Source: Paenibacillus_AR mesotrionivorans (GTDB taxonomy: Bacteria > Bacillota > Bacilli > Paenibacillales > NBRC-103111). From it: a DNA stretch of 64,000 nt. The position numbers were made by a program, and so were the translations under genes. How positions within the stretch are numbered: position 1 is the first letter of the stretch; every line of letters begins with the position of its first letter. Shown piece by piece: positions 8,261 through 16,344 of the stretch. The stretch lies in assembly GCF_046098205.1 (NCBI RefSeq), contig NZ_JBJURJ010000004.1, forward strand, positions 372,001 to 436,000, in the 5' to 3' direction. The notes under the pieces are model-generated. The model was not told where the DNA came from and ran no database searches. It saw nothing but the letters and a program-made list of their open reading frames with translations.

Positions 8261-9175
8261 TTAGTAGGAATAGCAGATCGGGCGGGCACACATAAGGCTG
8301 ATTTCATGGAATGGGTTGCGTCCTGCCAGTACCAAATTCATGCGGCAGCAAAATTCATTCAAGTACCGCTGCCTGTACTTGGAGCCTATTCCATGGAAGG
8401 TGCTGTTCAGCCATTCTGCGGTCTGACGCACTAGAGACCAGCCCTTTTTTAGCTTGCGGGGACCATAACGTTTGCATTCGAGAGAGGAAATCTGATCCTC
8501 TGGTGCGAGATGAAAGCTGCGAAAGTCCGCAAAGGTTTCAGCGGAGGGCTGGCCGCCTTCATAATTACTGGAAGATATGGCTTGCATGCGTACACGTGCC
8601 GGCTTGCCCTCCGGTGTAAGGGAAAGACCAACAAGAACGGATGGGGTAGTGGGAGCAACAAAAAAGCCGATGCCCGCCTCCCAAAGAGTCAAGGTGGCGC
8701 CGTGAATCTGTACCTGTCCGGAAAGCGGAGGCAGATTCTCGTCATGGGACATGGCTTGCCGAATCGCATGCAGCATACTCCATGCGGTTTTGTAGGTAAC
8801 ATGAAGAAGATGCTGCAAAGCAACGGCGTTGATACCTCTGTGCGGGTTAGATATATAGTAAATGGCTGTAAACCATTTGGTTAAAGGGGTGCGGGATCGT
8901 TCCATGAGGGTGCCTGCGGTCAGCGAGGTCTGATGCTTGCAGCATGAGCATTCATAGAGAGGCTGCCTCCGCGTATTGATGGTATATGCATGTCCATGAC
9001 CGCAATATGGGCATCGGAATCCCTTGGGCCATTTAAGTTGAAAAAGGTACTCTGAACATTCCTGCTCCGATGATAGAAGCTGCTCCCAAAACACCTGATC
9101 CTCTGATGGAACTGGTTGAGGAGTGATATGCAAAGCATTGTTTGGTTCCGGTATCACAACGCTGCAGGAACACAT
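8261..9175 (-). CDS. IS1595/ISXO2-type transposase-like protein lacking catalytic aspartates
   Basis: A 304-aa protein related to IS1595-family (ISXO2-like) transposases. Residues 55-79 form the N-terminal zinc ribbon (C55-x2-C58, then C76, C78 and C79). A helical region follows, and the C-terminal segment keeps the family's H-G-I-G-S-K-Y-R-Q-R-Y-L-N-E-F-C-C-R-M-N signature (261-280). In active relatives the first catalytic Asp sits in a G-x-V-E-V-D-E/G motif; here that place reads G-Q-V-Q-I-H-G-A (153-160), so Asp is replaced by His158. The second Asp segment is also unrecognisable (about 195-230). The frame is intact and has its own promoter with a LexA box plus a ribosome binding site (GGAGGG). 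Likely a domesticated, non-transposing DNA-binding protein; function unknown. Confidence 0.7.
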   Translation of the reverse strand: MCSCSVVIPEPNNALHITPQPVPSEDQVFWEQLLSSEQECSEYLFQLKWPKGFRCPYCGHGHAYTINTRRQPLYECSCCKHQTSLTAGTLMERSRTPLTKWFTAIYYISNPHRGINAVALQHLLHVTYKTAWSMLHAIRQAMSHDENLPPLSGQVQIHGATLTLWEAGIGFFVAPTTPSVLVGLSLTPEGKPARVRMQAISSSNYEGGQPSAETFADFRSFHLAPEDQISSLECKRYGPRKLKKGWSLVRQTAEWLNSTFHGIGSKYRQRYLNEFCCRMNLVLAGRNPFHEISLMCARPICYSY

Positions 9176-9215
9176 CCGGCCGTCCCTCCTTCCTTCAGAT
9201 GGAACTTATAACCAT

Positions 9216-9244
9216 ATTATAACGAACATTTGTTCTTATTTCAA
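9216..9244 (-). promoter_or_regulatory. LexA/SOS-box promoter of the transposase-like gene
   Basis: On the minus strand, TTGAAA (9244-9239) and TATAAT (9221-9216) are 17 bp apart. The spacer holds AGAACAAATGTTCG, whose GAAC-N4-GTTC core is the Gram-positive LexA (DinR) operator. It matches 12 of 14 positions of the B. subtilis consensus CGAACRNRYGTTYC. The start codon follows about 40 bp downstream of the -10. A LexA dimer here would block polymerase completely. Confidence 0.8.
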
Positions 9245-9309
9245 GCATTTTTTGGAGTGTGATTCTATTAGTTTTCTGGTAGTTGGAGCCTTTTAAAGTA
9301 GAGTGAGGT

Positions 9310-9570
9310 GGATATGAAGCAGTAGTTCAAAAAAAGGAGCGGATTCCAAGTAAGGAGAGATTTAAAGCATAATGCGATTAAAGTAAGATGTGATTCAAAA
9401 CAAGAGGCGATTCAAAACAAGGTGCGATCAAAGTAATTGCGATCAATGTAAGTTGTGATTTGAGGTAAGATGCGGTTCAAGGTGAGATAATTCATATTAA
9501 GTGCGATTCGAGCAAGGTTGATTCGAGTAAGGGGCGATTCGAGTAAGGGGTGATTCTAGGCAAGCTAAGA
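9310..9570. repeat. Degenerate tandem array of GCGATTC-rAGTAAG units
   Basis: About fourteen loosely conserved units of 15-22 bp (GATTCAAAACAAGG-, GATTCGAGTAAGG-like) follow one another. The 3' end is the least diverged. The surrounding 9176-9914 spacer has no credible gene. Confidence 0.7.
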
Positions 9571-9609
9571 TTCAGAGTTGATGTGGTTCAGCAGTGATAT
9601 TTTTTGAGA

Positions 9610-9642
9610 TCCTGAGGGAAGGGGATAGTGGACGATAAGGAG
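9610..9642 (-). repeat. Right 33-bp inverted repeat flanking the transposase-like gene
   Basis: The inverted partner of 7855-7887, differing at only two positions. Together they bracket a 1.79-kb segment whose only plausible gene is the SOS-controlled transposase-like CDS. Confidence 0.85.
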
Positions 9643-9862
9643 GCTAAAAGCAATATGGGGCGTGCCGAAGGGTGTGGGGAGACCCAAAAAATCTGGTAAG
9701 CCTTCACAAAAGTGCCTTGCTTGGAACGAACATTCACAGTTAGGTGACGGATCAGTGGAGACGGTGTGGCGGTGTGGCGGTGTGGCGATGTAGCGATGGA
9801 TTGATAGTTTGATGGTTGGTAAGCAGTGGGGAGCGACGGATTGAGATAAGCGGGTATGAATA

Positions 9863-9894
9863 AACCGACCCCCACTAGAGAGTGGAGGCCGGTT
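9863..9894 (-). terminator. Terminator of aconitase gene
   Basis: AACCG-CC-CCACT pairs with AGTGG-GG-CGGTT, followed on the minus strand by TTTATTC. It lies just past the acnA stop. Confidence 0.7.
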
Positions 9895-9914
9895 GATGAA
9901 AAGATGCAATTTGT

Positions 9915-12623
9915 TTACGCCATTAATTGACGAAGGACGGTTTGAAGGATACCGCCGTTGCGGTAGTAGTCCACGTCCACCAGACTGTCCAGGCGGACGG
10001 CCGCGGGGAAGGTGAAGCTGCTGCCGTCGGTGCGGACCGCGGTAACAGTGACCTGCTGGCCGGGCTGGATATCATCGCTTAACCCGGACACGGAGAAGGC
10101 TTCGGTGCCCGTGATGCCGAGGCTCTTCCAGTCGGCTCCTTCCACAAATTGCAGAGGCAGCACACCCATACCTACCAGATTGCTCCGGTGGATCCGCTCG
10201 TAGCTTTCCGTGATGACGGCCTTGACACCGAGGAGCAGGGTGCCCTTGGCGGCCCAGTCCCGGGAGCTGCCGGTGCCGTATTCCTTGCCGGCAATAACCA
10301 CCAGATTGGTGCCGGTTTCCTGATATTTCATGGAGGCGTCATAGATGGACTCCACCTCGCCTGTTGGCAGATAGGTGGTAACGCCGCCCTCTGTGCCCGG
10401 GGCTACGGCATTGCGGATGCGGATGTTGGCAAAGGTGCCCCGCATCATCACCTCATGGTTGCCGCGGCGGGAGCCGTAGGAGTTGAAGTCCTCCCGCTTG
10501 ACGCCATGGCTGATGAGATATTTGCCCGCGGGAGAATCCGCCTTGATGTTCCCTGCCGGGGAAATATGGTCGGTGGTGACGGAGTCGCCCAGCAGCGCCA
10601 ATACCCGTGCGCCTCCGATATCCTCGATATGACCCGGCTCAGCGGCCAGATCCTTGAAGAAGGGAGGCTCTTGGATATAGGTGGAGGAATCATCCCATTC
10701 GTAAAGCTCGCCCTCTGGCACCTCGATGGCATTCCAGCGCTCGTTGGCATTGAAGACGTTCTTATATTTATCCCGGAACATGGCAGGATTGAGAGCAGTC
10801 TTTACCGCTGCCTGGATTTCCTCATTGGTGGGCCAGATGTCCTTCAGGAACACCGGGGTGTTGCTTTTATCGTAGCCGATGGGCTCGTTTGTAAGATCGA
10901 TGTTTACGGTTCCCGCCAGGGCATACGCTACAACCAAAGGCGGAGAAGCCAGGTAGTTGGCCTTCACCTGGGCGTGGACCCGGCCCTCGAAGTTCCGGTT
11001 GCCGGAGAGGACGGCGGCTACTGTCATGTCGTTGTCAGCGATGGCCTTGGATACTTCATCCGGCAAGGGTCCGCTGTTGCCGATACAGGTGCCGCAGCCG
11101 TAGCCGGTCACGTGGAAGCCAAGCTCCTCCAGGGCAGGAAGCAGTCCGGCGTTTTTCAGGTATTCGGTGACCACCAGGGAGCCGGGGGTCAGGCTGCTTT
11201 TGACGTAAGCGGGTTTGGTCAAACCGCGCTCCACGGCTTTTTTGGCGACGAGGCCTGCGCCCAGCATCACGCTGGGGTTGGAGGTATTGGTACAGCTGGT
11301 GATGGCGGCGATGACGACGGCGCCGTTGCGCATGAGGGAGCTTTTGCCGTCCGGGGAATAGATGGTAGCTTCTTCCTCAATCAGCTTTTTCTCCGGCAAG
11401 CCGTAGCCGCCCTTATCTACAGGCGCCCGTACGATGGCGTTGTATGCTTCCTTCATGCGGGACAGCTCCACACGGTCCTGAGGACGTTTGGGTCCGGCAA
11501 GGCTAGGCACCACGGTAGACAAATCCAGCTCGATGGTGTCGCTGAACACCGGGTCGGGCGTGCTGTCCGTGCGGAACATGCCTTGTGCCTTGTAATAGGC
11601 CTCCACGAGGGCGATTTGCTCCTCGTCCCGGCCGGTCAGGCGCAGGTAGTTCAGGGTTTCGTCGTCCACCGGGAAGAAGCCGACGGTGGCTCCGTATTCC
11701 GGGCTCATATTGGCCACGGTAGCGCGGTCCGCCAGGCTCATGCCGGATAAGCCGGGGCCGTAATATTCCACAAATTTGCCTACGACGCCTTTTCTGCGGA
11801 GCATCTGGGTGACGGTCAGCGCCAGGTCTGTGGCGGTGGCGCCTTCAGGCAGGCTGCCGGTGAGCTTGAAGCCGATGACATCCGGTGTGACGAAGTAGAG
11901 AGGCTGGCCGAGCATGCAGGCCTCCGCCTCGATACCGCCTACGCCCCAGCCGACGACACCCAAGCCGTTGATCATGGTGGTGTGGGAATCGGTGCCCACC
12001 AGGGAGTCGGGATAAGCGACCAGCTCGCCGTCCACATTCTTCACGGCGGTGACGGACGCCAGGTATTCCAAATTGACCTGATGGACAATTCCGGTACCCG
12101 GAGGCACGGCGCGGAAGTTATCAAAGGCGGTTTGCGCCCAGCGGAGGAACCGGTAACGCTCTTCATTGCGCTCAAACTCCACCTTGGTATTATATTCCTC
12201 CGCTTCCTTCGAGCCGAAGGCATCCACCATGATGGAGTGGTCGATGACCAGATCGACAGGAACTAACGGGTTGATTTTCCTCGGGTCGCCGCCGGAGGCC
12301 TTCATGGCTGAACGCATGGCTGCCAGATCCACAACAACAGGCACGCCGGTAAAGTCCTGCAGCACGATACGCGCCGGGATGAAGGGGATTTCCTTATTGG
12401 CATCACGTCCCTCCGCCCAACCGGCGATTTGCTTCACATGCTCTTCTGTAATGGCGCGCCCGTCAAATTGGCGGACAGCGGCCTCCAGCAGCACCTTGAT
12501 GGAGAAGGGGAGACGGTCGATGCTTCCGAATTGTGCGGTTAAGGCGGGCAGATCGTAGTAAGCGTATTCCTTGCCACCTGCGCTGAGCTTCTTTTTGACG
12601 GAATAACGGTCCTGATAAGCCAT
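9915..12623 (-). CDS. acnA: Aconitate hydratase (aconitase A)
   Basis: A 902-aa TCA-cycle enzyme interconverting citrate and isocitrate with a [4Fe-4S] cluster. The cluster ligand motifs are present: T-S-C-T-N-T-S-N-P near residue 437 and G-Y-G-C-G-T-C-I-G-N-S-G near 504. The C-terminal swivel domain ends with the family's G-S-S-R-D-W-A-A-K-G segment near 780. Length matches AcnA/CitB proteins of Firmicutes (about 900 aa), which can moonlight as RNA-binding regulators. ATG at 12623 is chosen for its AAGGAGG; an upstream in-frame ATG at 12647 is less well placed. It is monocistronic, with its own promoter and terminator. Confidence 0.97.
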   Translation of the reverse strand: MAYQDRYSVKKKLSAGGKEYAYYDLPALTAQFGSIDRLPFSIKVLLEAAVRQFDGRAITEEHVKQIAGWAEGRDANKEIPFIPARIVLQDFTGVPVVVDLAAMRSAMKASGGDPRKINPLVPVDLVIDHSIMVDAFGSKEAEEYNTKVEFERNEERYRFLRWAQTAFDNFRAVPPGTGIVHQVNLEYLASVTAVKNVDGELVAYPDSLVGTDSHTTMINGLGVVGWGVGGIEAEACMLGQPLYFVTPDVIGFKLTGSLPEGATATDLALTVTQMLRRKGVVGKFVEYYGPGLSGMSLADRATVANMSPEYGATVGFFPVDDETLNYLRLTGRDEEQIALVEAYYKAQGMFRTDSTPDPVFSDTIELDLSTVVPSLAGPKRPQDRVELSRMKEAYNAIVRAPVDKGGYGLPEKKLIEEEATIYSPDGKSSLMRNGAVVIAAITSCTNTSNPSVMLGAGLVAKKAVERGLTKPAYVKSSLTPGSLVVTEYLKNAGLLPALEELGFHVTGYGCGTCIGNSGPLPDEVSKAIADNDMTVAAVLSGNRNFEGRVHAQVKANYLASPPLVVAYALAGTVNIDLTNEPIGYDKSNTPVFLKDIWPTNEEIQAAVKTALNPAMFRDKYKNVFNANERWNAIEVPEGELYEWDDSSTYIQEPPFFKDLAAEPGHIEDIGGARVLALLGDSVTTDHISPAGNIKADSPAGKYLISHGVKREDFNSYGSRRGNHEVMMRGTFANIRIRNAVAPGTEGGVTTYLPTGEVESIYDASMKYQETGTNLVVIAGKEYGTGSSRDWAAKGTLLLGVKAVITESYERIHRSNLVGMGVLPLQFVEGADWKSLGITGTEAFSVSGLSDDIQPGQQVTVTAVRTDGSSFTFPAAVRLDSLVDVDYYRNGGILQTVLRQLMA

Positions 12624-12639
12624 GATAGTTAACCTCCTT

Positions 12640-12658
12640 AGTTTCATCTAATGAAACT
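12640..12658. promoter_or_regulatory. Perfect palindrome in the acnA leader, candidate operator
   Basis: AGTTTCAT and ATGAAACT face each other across three bases, between the acnA promoter and its ribosome binding site. It could be an operator or a small RNA hairpin. No local regulator gene is seen. Confidence 0.45.
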
Positions 12659-12682
12659 TTATTTCAAAATTTCGTTACCTTT

Positions 12683-12711
12683 AGTATAGCTGGTTTCCTG
12701 CGGTTCGTAAA
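12683..12711 (-). promoter_or_regulatory. Candidate sigma-A promoter of acnA
   Basis: On the minus strand, TTTACG (-35) and TATACT (-10) are separated by 17 bp, about 60 bp before the start codon. Confidence 0.5.
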
Positions 12712-12798
12712 TGCCAAATTGCCCCGTTTCCGATTCATGAACCCTCTCCAACTGTCATATATTGTACCTGACAACTTTCAAGACAGGAGGAGACCGGC

Positions 12799-13788
12799 AT
12801 GAGCTGGAAGCTGGCGTTATACGATTTCATTCATGCGCGCAATCAGGCGGAAACGGACTATGACACCGGTCCGCTGCGTCAATTGACGGCAGACGGAGAA
12901 TTCCTGCGGCGGATGGAAGCGCGGCAGGAGCGCCGCAGGTTTCAGCATCTGATCCGGGGGTTTGTGCCGGTCCGCTCCGAGATCCGGTTGGCGGTGAAAC
13001 GGGTGGAAACCTCGGACCGGGAAGCAGTTCTCCATATCCGTCTCTCCCAATCCTTCCAGGGGAGCGTGGGCAGCCGGACCTTGACAGAGAACAGCTGGTG
13101 GACGGAGTGTCTGACGTTTGCTTTTGCACGGGAGGGTATCGCCGTATTGCAGCGTGTGGAGCAGTCCGCCCTTGACGACCGTGACGACCGGCTGGGGTTG
13201 TTGCCCGAGATGGCCGAGGAAATCCGGCAGAAGGTTCCGCCTCCTTTTCTCAAACAAGGCCTGCAAACCTCTCCCCGCAGCAAAGGCACCTATAACCGGC
13301 AGTTGGCCGTGGAATATGCCGAGAAGTTCTGGGAAACTCCCAACCCCGCTTATTTAGCCTTTGAAGTGGACTGCTCCAATTATGTCTCCCAGTGCATTCT
13401 GGCGGGAGGCCACTATATGGATTATACCGGACGCCGGGAGGCGGGATGGTGGTACCGGGGCAGAAGCGGCAGCCAGGAGCTGTGGAGCTACAGCTGGGCG
13501 GTAGCCAATGCCCTGCAGCTGTATCTGGGTGGCAAACGGAGCACCGGCCTCCGTGCGGAGGAGGTGGGTTCCCCCAAGGATCTGGAGCCGGGGGATGTAA
13601 TCTGCTACAGCTGGAACGGGGACGGCCGTTACGGGCACAGCACCGTGGTGACGGATTTTGATCCCGACGGCATGCCGCTGGTGAATGCCCATACGGTTAA
13701 CTGCCGCCACCGCTATTGGGACTATAGCGATTCCTATGCATGGACCGAAGCAACCAAATACCGGTTCTTTCATATCCTGGGACCGTGA
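12799..13788 (+). CDS. Putative amidase-domain (Amidase_6, YhbB-like) protein
   Basis: A 329-aa protein whose C-terminal part (about 160-327) matches the Amidase_6 domain, an NlpC/P60-like cysteine peptidase fold found in B. subtilis YhbB. Probable catalytic residues are Cys192 in D-C-S-N-Y-V-S-Q and His280 in R-Y-G-H-S-T-V-V. The N-terminal half is charged and unrecognised. No signal peptide is visible, so a cytoplasmic or mother-cell role is more likely than secretion. The start follows GGAGGAG. It lies 39 bp before the next gene and may be co-transcribed with it. Confidence 0.8.
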   Translation: MSWKLALYDFIHARNQAETDYDTGPLRQLTADGEFLRRMEARQERRRFQHLIRGFVPVRSEIRLAVKRVETSDREAVLHIRLSQSFQGSVGSRTLTENSWWTECLTFAFAREGIAVLQRVEQSALDDRDDRLGLLPEMAEEIRQKVPPPFLKQGLQTSPRSKGTYNRQLAVEYAEKFWETPNPAYLAFEVDCSNYVSQCILAGGHYMDYTGRREAGWWYRGRSGSQELWSYSWAVANALQLYLGGKRSTGLRAEEVGSPKDLEPGDVICYSWNGDGRYGHSTVVTDFDPDGMPLVNAHTVNCRHRYWDYSDSYAWTEATKYRFFHILGP

Positions 13789-13827
13789 GCCGTTTCATAT
13801 CCAGCCTGAACGAAAGAAGGGTCGGCC

Positions 13828-14781
13828 TTGAGTGATGCAATGCGTATCGGAGTGATCTATATCCGCAGTCCGGATAAAGCGGAGCGGCGGCTGCGCAAGC
13901 TGGCGGCCAAAAATATGGCAGAGCTTTTCCAGGCGGAGGGGTATGCCGCGGTAATAAAAGAGCTCCCCGCCGAACATGCGCAAGCCGGAACCGGAAGCTG
14001 CTCCGAGGCGGATGTGCTGGTGGCTGCAGGCGCCCACAGCAAGCGGGAGCTGTGCCGTTTAGCGGCTTATGCGGAGCTTCTGGGTTTGGTTGCGGCGGGG
14101 TTGGACCCGACGGGGGCAGTTCTGGGGGCCGACCGGGTGCTTCTGCGCAGGCTGCTGGCGGGGGAACGGGTTCCCCAAAGCCTCTTCCGCACTTTTACCC
14201 GTTCCCAATGGGAGCAGGATTCCGCTTATTTTCTCATCGAAATAGAAATGACTCTCGGTTATCCCTGCCGGATTGGGCCTCCGGAGACCAGCTGCGGCCG
14301 GGATGCGGTGCTGGTCGCTACCCGCGAGGAGCTGCAGGCGGCAGTGGAGGAGGTATTCCGCAAAGCCGATCGGCTTTTGGCGGAGGAAACCGTTAAGGGA
14401 CGGGTATATGCTGCCGCCTTAGGCGGAGGTAAGGAGGCAGCGGATATAGCCGTGATGGAGCTGGGCGGGGTTGTGCCCCCCGCGGAGACGGGATATAAGC
14501 CTCCCGCCGGAAGCCAGTTAGAGACGGAGGTAAGAAACGCTTCCCGGCGCGCTTTTGCCGCATTGCAGGCCAAGGGACCGGCAGTGCTTTACTTTGTAAC
14601 GCCTGATGGACATAGCAATGTGCTGCTGACGGATGCGGATTTATGCCCGGAGCTGGGACCGGAGGGTGTTCATGCTGCCGTCTGGCGGGATGTCGGTACT
14701 CCCGACGGAGAGAGGCTAAAGCGGCTGGTCCATGCTGCCTGGAAGCAAGCGGCCAAACCGGCCGGCTTGACTGGGGATTAA
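13828..14781 (+). CDS. Degenerate D-Ala-D-Ala-ligase-like (ATP-grasp) protein
   Basis: A 317-aa protein with the layout of D-alanine-D-alanine ligases. An N-terminal Rossmann-like part begins R-I-G-V-I-Y. A linker follows, L-G-A-D-R-V-L-L-R-R-L-L-A-G-E-R-V-P-Q, equivalent to the ligase 'DK..tK..l...gvP' segment. The ATP-grasp half reads L-G-Y-P-C-R-I-G-P then R-E-E-L-Q-A-A-V-E-E-V-F. The Gly-rich ATP loop and the C-terminal E-x-N-x-x-P metal motif are not recognisable, so it may not be a working ligase. The start is TTG at 13828 behind AGAAGG. Substrate unknown. Confidence 0.5.
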   Translation: MSDAMRIGVIYIRSPDKAERRLRKLAAKNMAELFQAEGYAAVIKELPAEHAQAGTGSCSEADVLVAAGAHSKRELCRLAAYAELLGLVAAGLDPTGAVLGADRVLLRRLLAGERVPQSLFRTFTRSQWEQDSAYFLIEIEMTLGYPCRIGPPETSCGRDAVLVATREELQAAVEEVFRKADRLLAEETVKGRVYAAALGGGKEAADIAVMELGGVVPPAETGYKPPAGSQLETEVRNASRRAFAALQAKGPAVLYFVTPDGHSNVLLTDADLCPELGPEGVHAAVWRDVGTPDGERLKRLVHAAWKQAAKPAGLTGD

Positions 14782-14866
14782 GCAGGATCTGCGAGAGGCC
14801 AGGCCGGGTAATTGCCTGCAAATTATGGTATTCTTAAAGGAAAACCCCCTTTAGGAGGAGCACGAT

Positions 14867-15184
14867 ATGGGATTCTCTACGGAATTTAACTCGGTATGTA
14901 AATTTAAAAATGAGCAGGAGCTTCACGATTTGCTGGAATATGGCAAGTGCAAGATGGTGAAAACCGGCTTCCGCGTGTACCCTACCGGCCAGAAGGTGAT
15001 TGCCTATACCCCCCAGAACCAGGCTATCGCCATTGTGAAAATTACAGCCTCCATTGCCGAAATTAATTTTCAGGGCAAAGAGGTGACGCTGGTAGAGATG
15101 GATCTGCTCCGCAAGCTGACGGAGGAGGAGGCCAGAGTGCAGACCGCGCTGGCTTACGAAATGTTTTTTGGAGATAAACAATAA
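14867..15184 (+). CDS. Small conserved protein, possibly DUF2584-like
   Basis: A 105-aa soluble protein starting M-G-F-S-T-E-F-N-S-V, with GGAGG upstream. The F-R-V-Y-P segment and alternating beta-strand pattern recall DUF2584 proteins of bacilli, but this is a weak resemblance judged by eye. It sits between the ATP-grasp-like gene and uvsE on the same strand, 72 bp before the uvsE start. No function can be assigned. Confidence 0.5.
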   Translation: MGFSTEFNSVCKFKNEQELHDLLEYGKCKMVKTGFRVYPTGQKVIAYTPQNQAIAIVKITASIAEINFQGKEVTLVEMDLLRKLTEEEARVQTALAYEMFFGDKQ

Positions 15185-15256
15185 GGATGATTTCGGCAGG
15201 TGGAGGGAAGGCTATCCATATATGGAAACCGACTATTTGCCGGGAGTGAATCGCTT

Positions 15257-16249
15257 GTGATTGTTCGTTTTGGTTATGTGGCCATGTCCACTGTTGTATC
15301 CCAGGCTTCCCCCTCCAAAACAATGACCGCCACCGTCTTCGCTAAGTTGGGTGACCGGGAAGCCGCCGTCCGCAAGCTGGAGCGTATCGCTGCGGAGAAT
15401 CTGCACAATACCCTTCGGCTGCTCCGGCATAACCGGGCCAGCGATATTCATCTGTACCGGTTTTCCTCCAAGCTGATCCCGCTTGTGGGCCATGGGCTGC
15501 TTGCGGGCTGGGATCCCTTCGCGGCATTGTCGGAGTCCTTCGCCGAGGTAGGGGAATATGTCCGTTTGCACCGGATGCGGACAAGCTTTCATCCCGATCA
15601 TTTTACGGTGCTGTCCACCCCGCGGCAGGATGTGCTGGACAATTCGGTAGCCGATCTGATGCGGCATCATACCATGCTGGAGGCCATGGGCCTAAACCGC
15701 AACGCCAAGTGCAACATCCACGTGGGCGGCAGCTACGGGGACAAGCAGGCGGCGGGGCAGCGGTTCACGCGCAATTTTCTTGCTCTCCCGCAGCAGGTGC
15801 GGGAGCGGGTCACCCTGGAGAATGATGATAAAACCTTCACCGCGGAGGAAACCCTGGCCATTTGCGAGGAGGTGGGGGCCCCCATGGTGCTGGATCTGCA
15901 TCATCACATGGTGAACAATGACGGGGAGAAAGCAGCTTCCCTGTGGCCCAGAATCCTGCGGACATGGGAGGGTGCAGGGACACAGGAGCAGGATGCGCTG
16001 GGTTTGCCTGCTCTTCCGCCGAAGATCCACGTGTCCAGCCCCCGCGAGGGCAAGGATATCCGCGCTCATGCGGATTATGTGGAACGTGGTCCGCTGCTGG
16101 AATTCATGCGGGAGATTGCACAGGACACACCTGCCTTGGATGTGATGCTGGAGGCCAAGATGAAGGACGGGGCGCTGTTCCGTCTTATGGAGGATCTGGC
16201 AGGAGTGCAGGGAGTCCGGCAGGTGGATCAGGCCACTGTGGAGCTGTGA
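15257..16249 (+). CDS. uvsE: UV DNA damage endonuclease
   Basis: A 330-aa TIM-barrel endonuclease (UvsE/UVDE) that nicks 5' of cyclobutane dimers and 6-4 photoproducts, giving an excision route separate from UvrABC. The start is placed at GTG 15257, giving the family's usual beginning V-I-V-R-F-G-Y-V-A-M-S. Metal-binding features include N-I-H-V-G-G (about residue 155), L-E-N-D-D (about 193) and V-L-D-L-H-H-H (about 213). No LexA box is visible upstream, so it appears not to be SOS-controlled. In spore formers the enzyme helps survival of UV-damaged spores. Confidence 0.93.
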   Translation: MIVRFGYVAMSTVVSQASPSKTMTATVFAKLGDREAAVRKLERIAAENLHNTLRLLRHNRASDIHLYRFSSKLIPLVGHGLLAGWDPFAALSESFAEVGEYVRLHRMRTSFHPDHFTVLSTPRQDVLDNSVADLMRHHTMLEAMGLNRNAKCNIHVGGSYGDKQAAGQRFTRNFLALPQQVRERVTLENDDKTFTAEETLAICEEVGAPMVLDLHHHMVNNDGEKAASLWPRILRTWEGAGTQEQDALGLPALPPKIHVSSPREGKDIRAHADYVERGPLLEFMREIAQDTPALDVMLEAKMKDGALFRLMEDLAGVQGVRQVDQATVEL

Positions 16250-16266
16250 AAAAAGGAATACGGGAT

Positions 16267-16298
16267 AAACGCTTGGCCGGACGCGGTCAGGCGTTTTG
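16267..16298 (+). terminator. Weak terminator after uvsE
   Basis: AAACGC pairs with GCGTTT around an imperfect stem, followed by a short T-rich tail. Confidence 0.45.
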
Positions 16299-16329
16299 CT
16301 TTTGGGCCGGCAATAAATCTCAAAAAAAG

Positions 16330-16344
16330 TGTTAGCGCTTCCGT
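16330..16344. promoter_or_regulatory. cre-like CcpA site 1 upstream of fixA
   Basis: Read on the minus strand, ACGGAAGCGCTAACA fits the cre consensus WTGNAANCGNWNNCA at 14 of 15 positions. The AT-rich spacer (16250-16642) around it contains no convincing gene. Confidence 0.55.

Noticed and set aside
7855..9642. A complete, active insertion sequence
   Set aside because: Catalytic residues appear missing, no target-site duplication is seen directly outside the 33-bp repeats, and the same repeat occurs without the gene elsewhere.
10149..11750. A long open frame (533 aa) opposite aconitase
   Set aside because: It lies entirely antisense to the well-supported acnA and has no family features; a GC-codon shadow.
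15185..15256. SOS control of uvsE
   Set aside because: No GAAC-N4-GTTC site is found upstream; only a small CCATATATGG palindrome.
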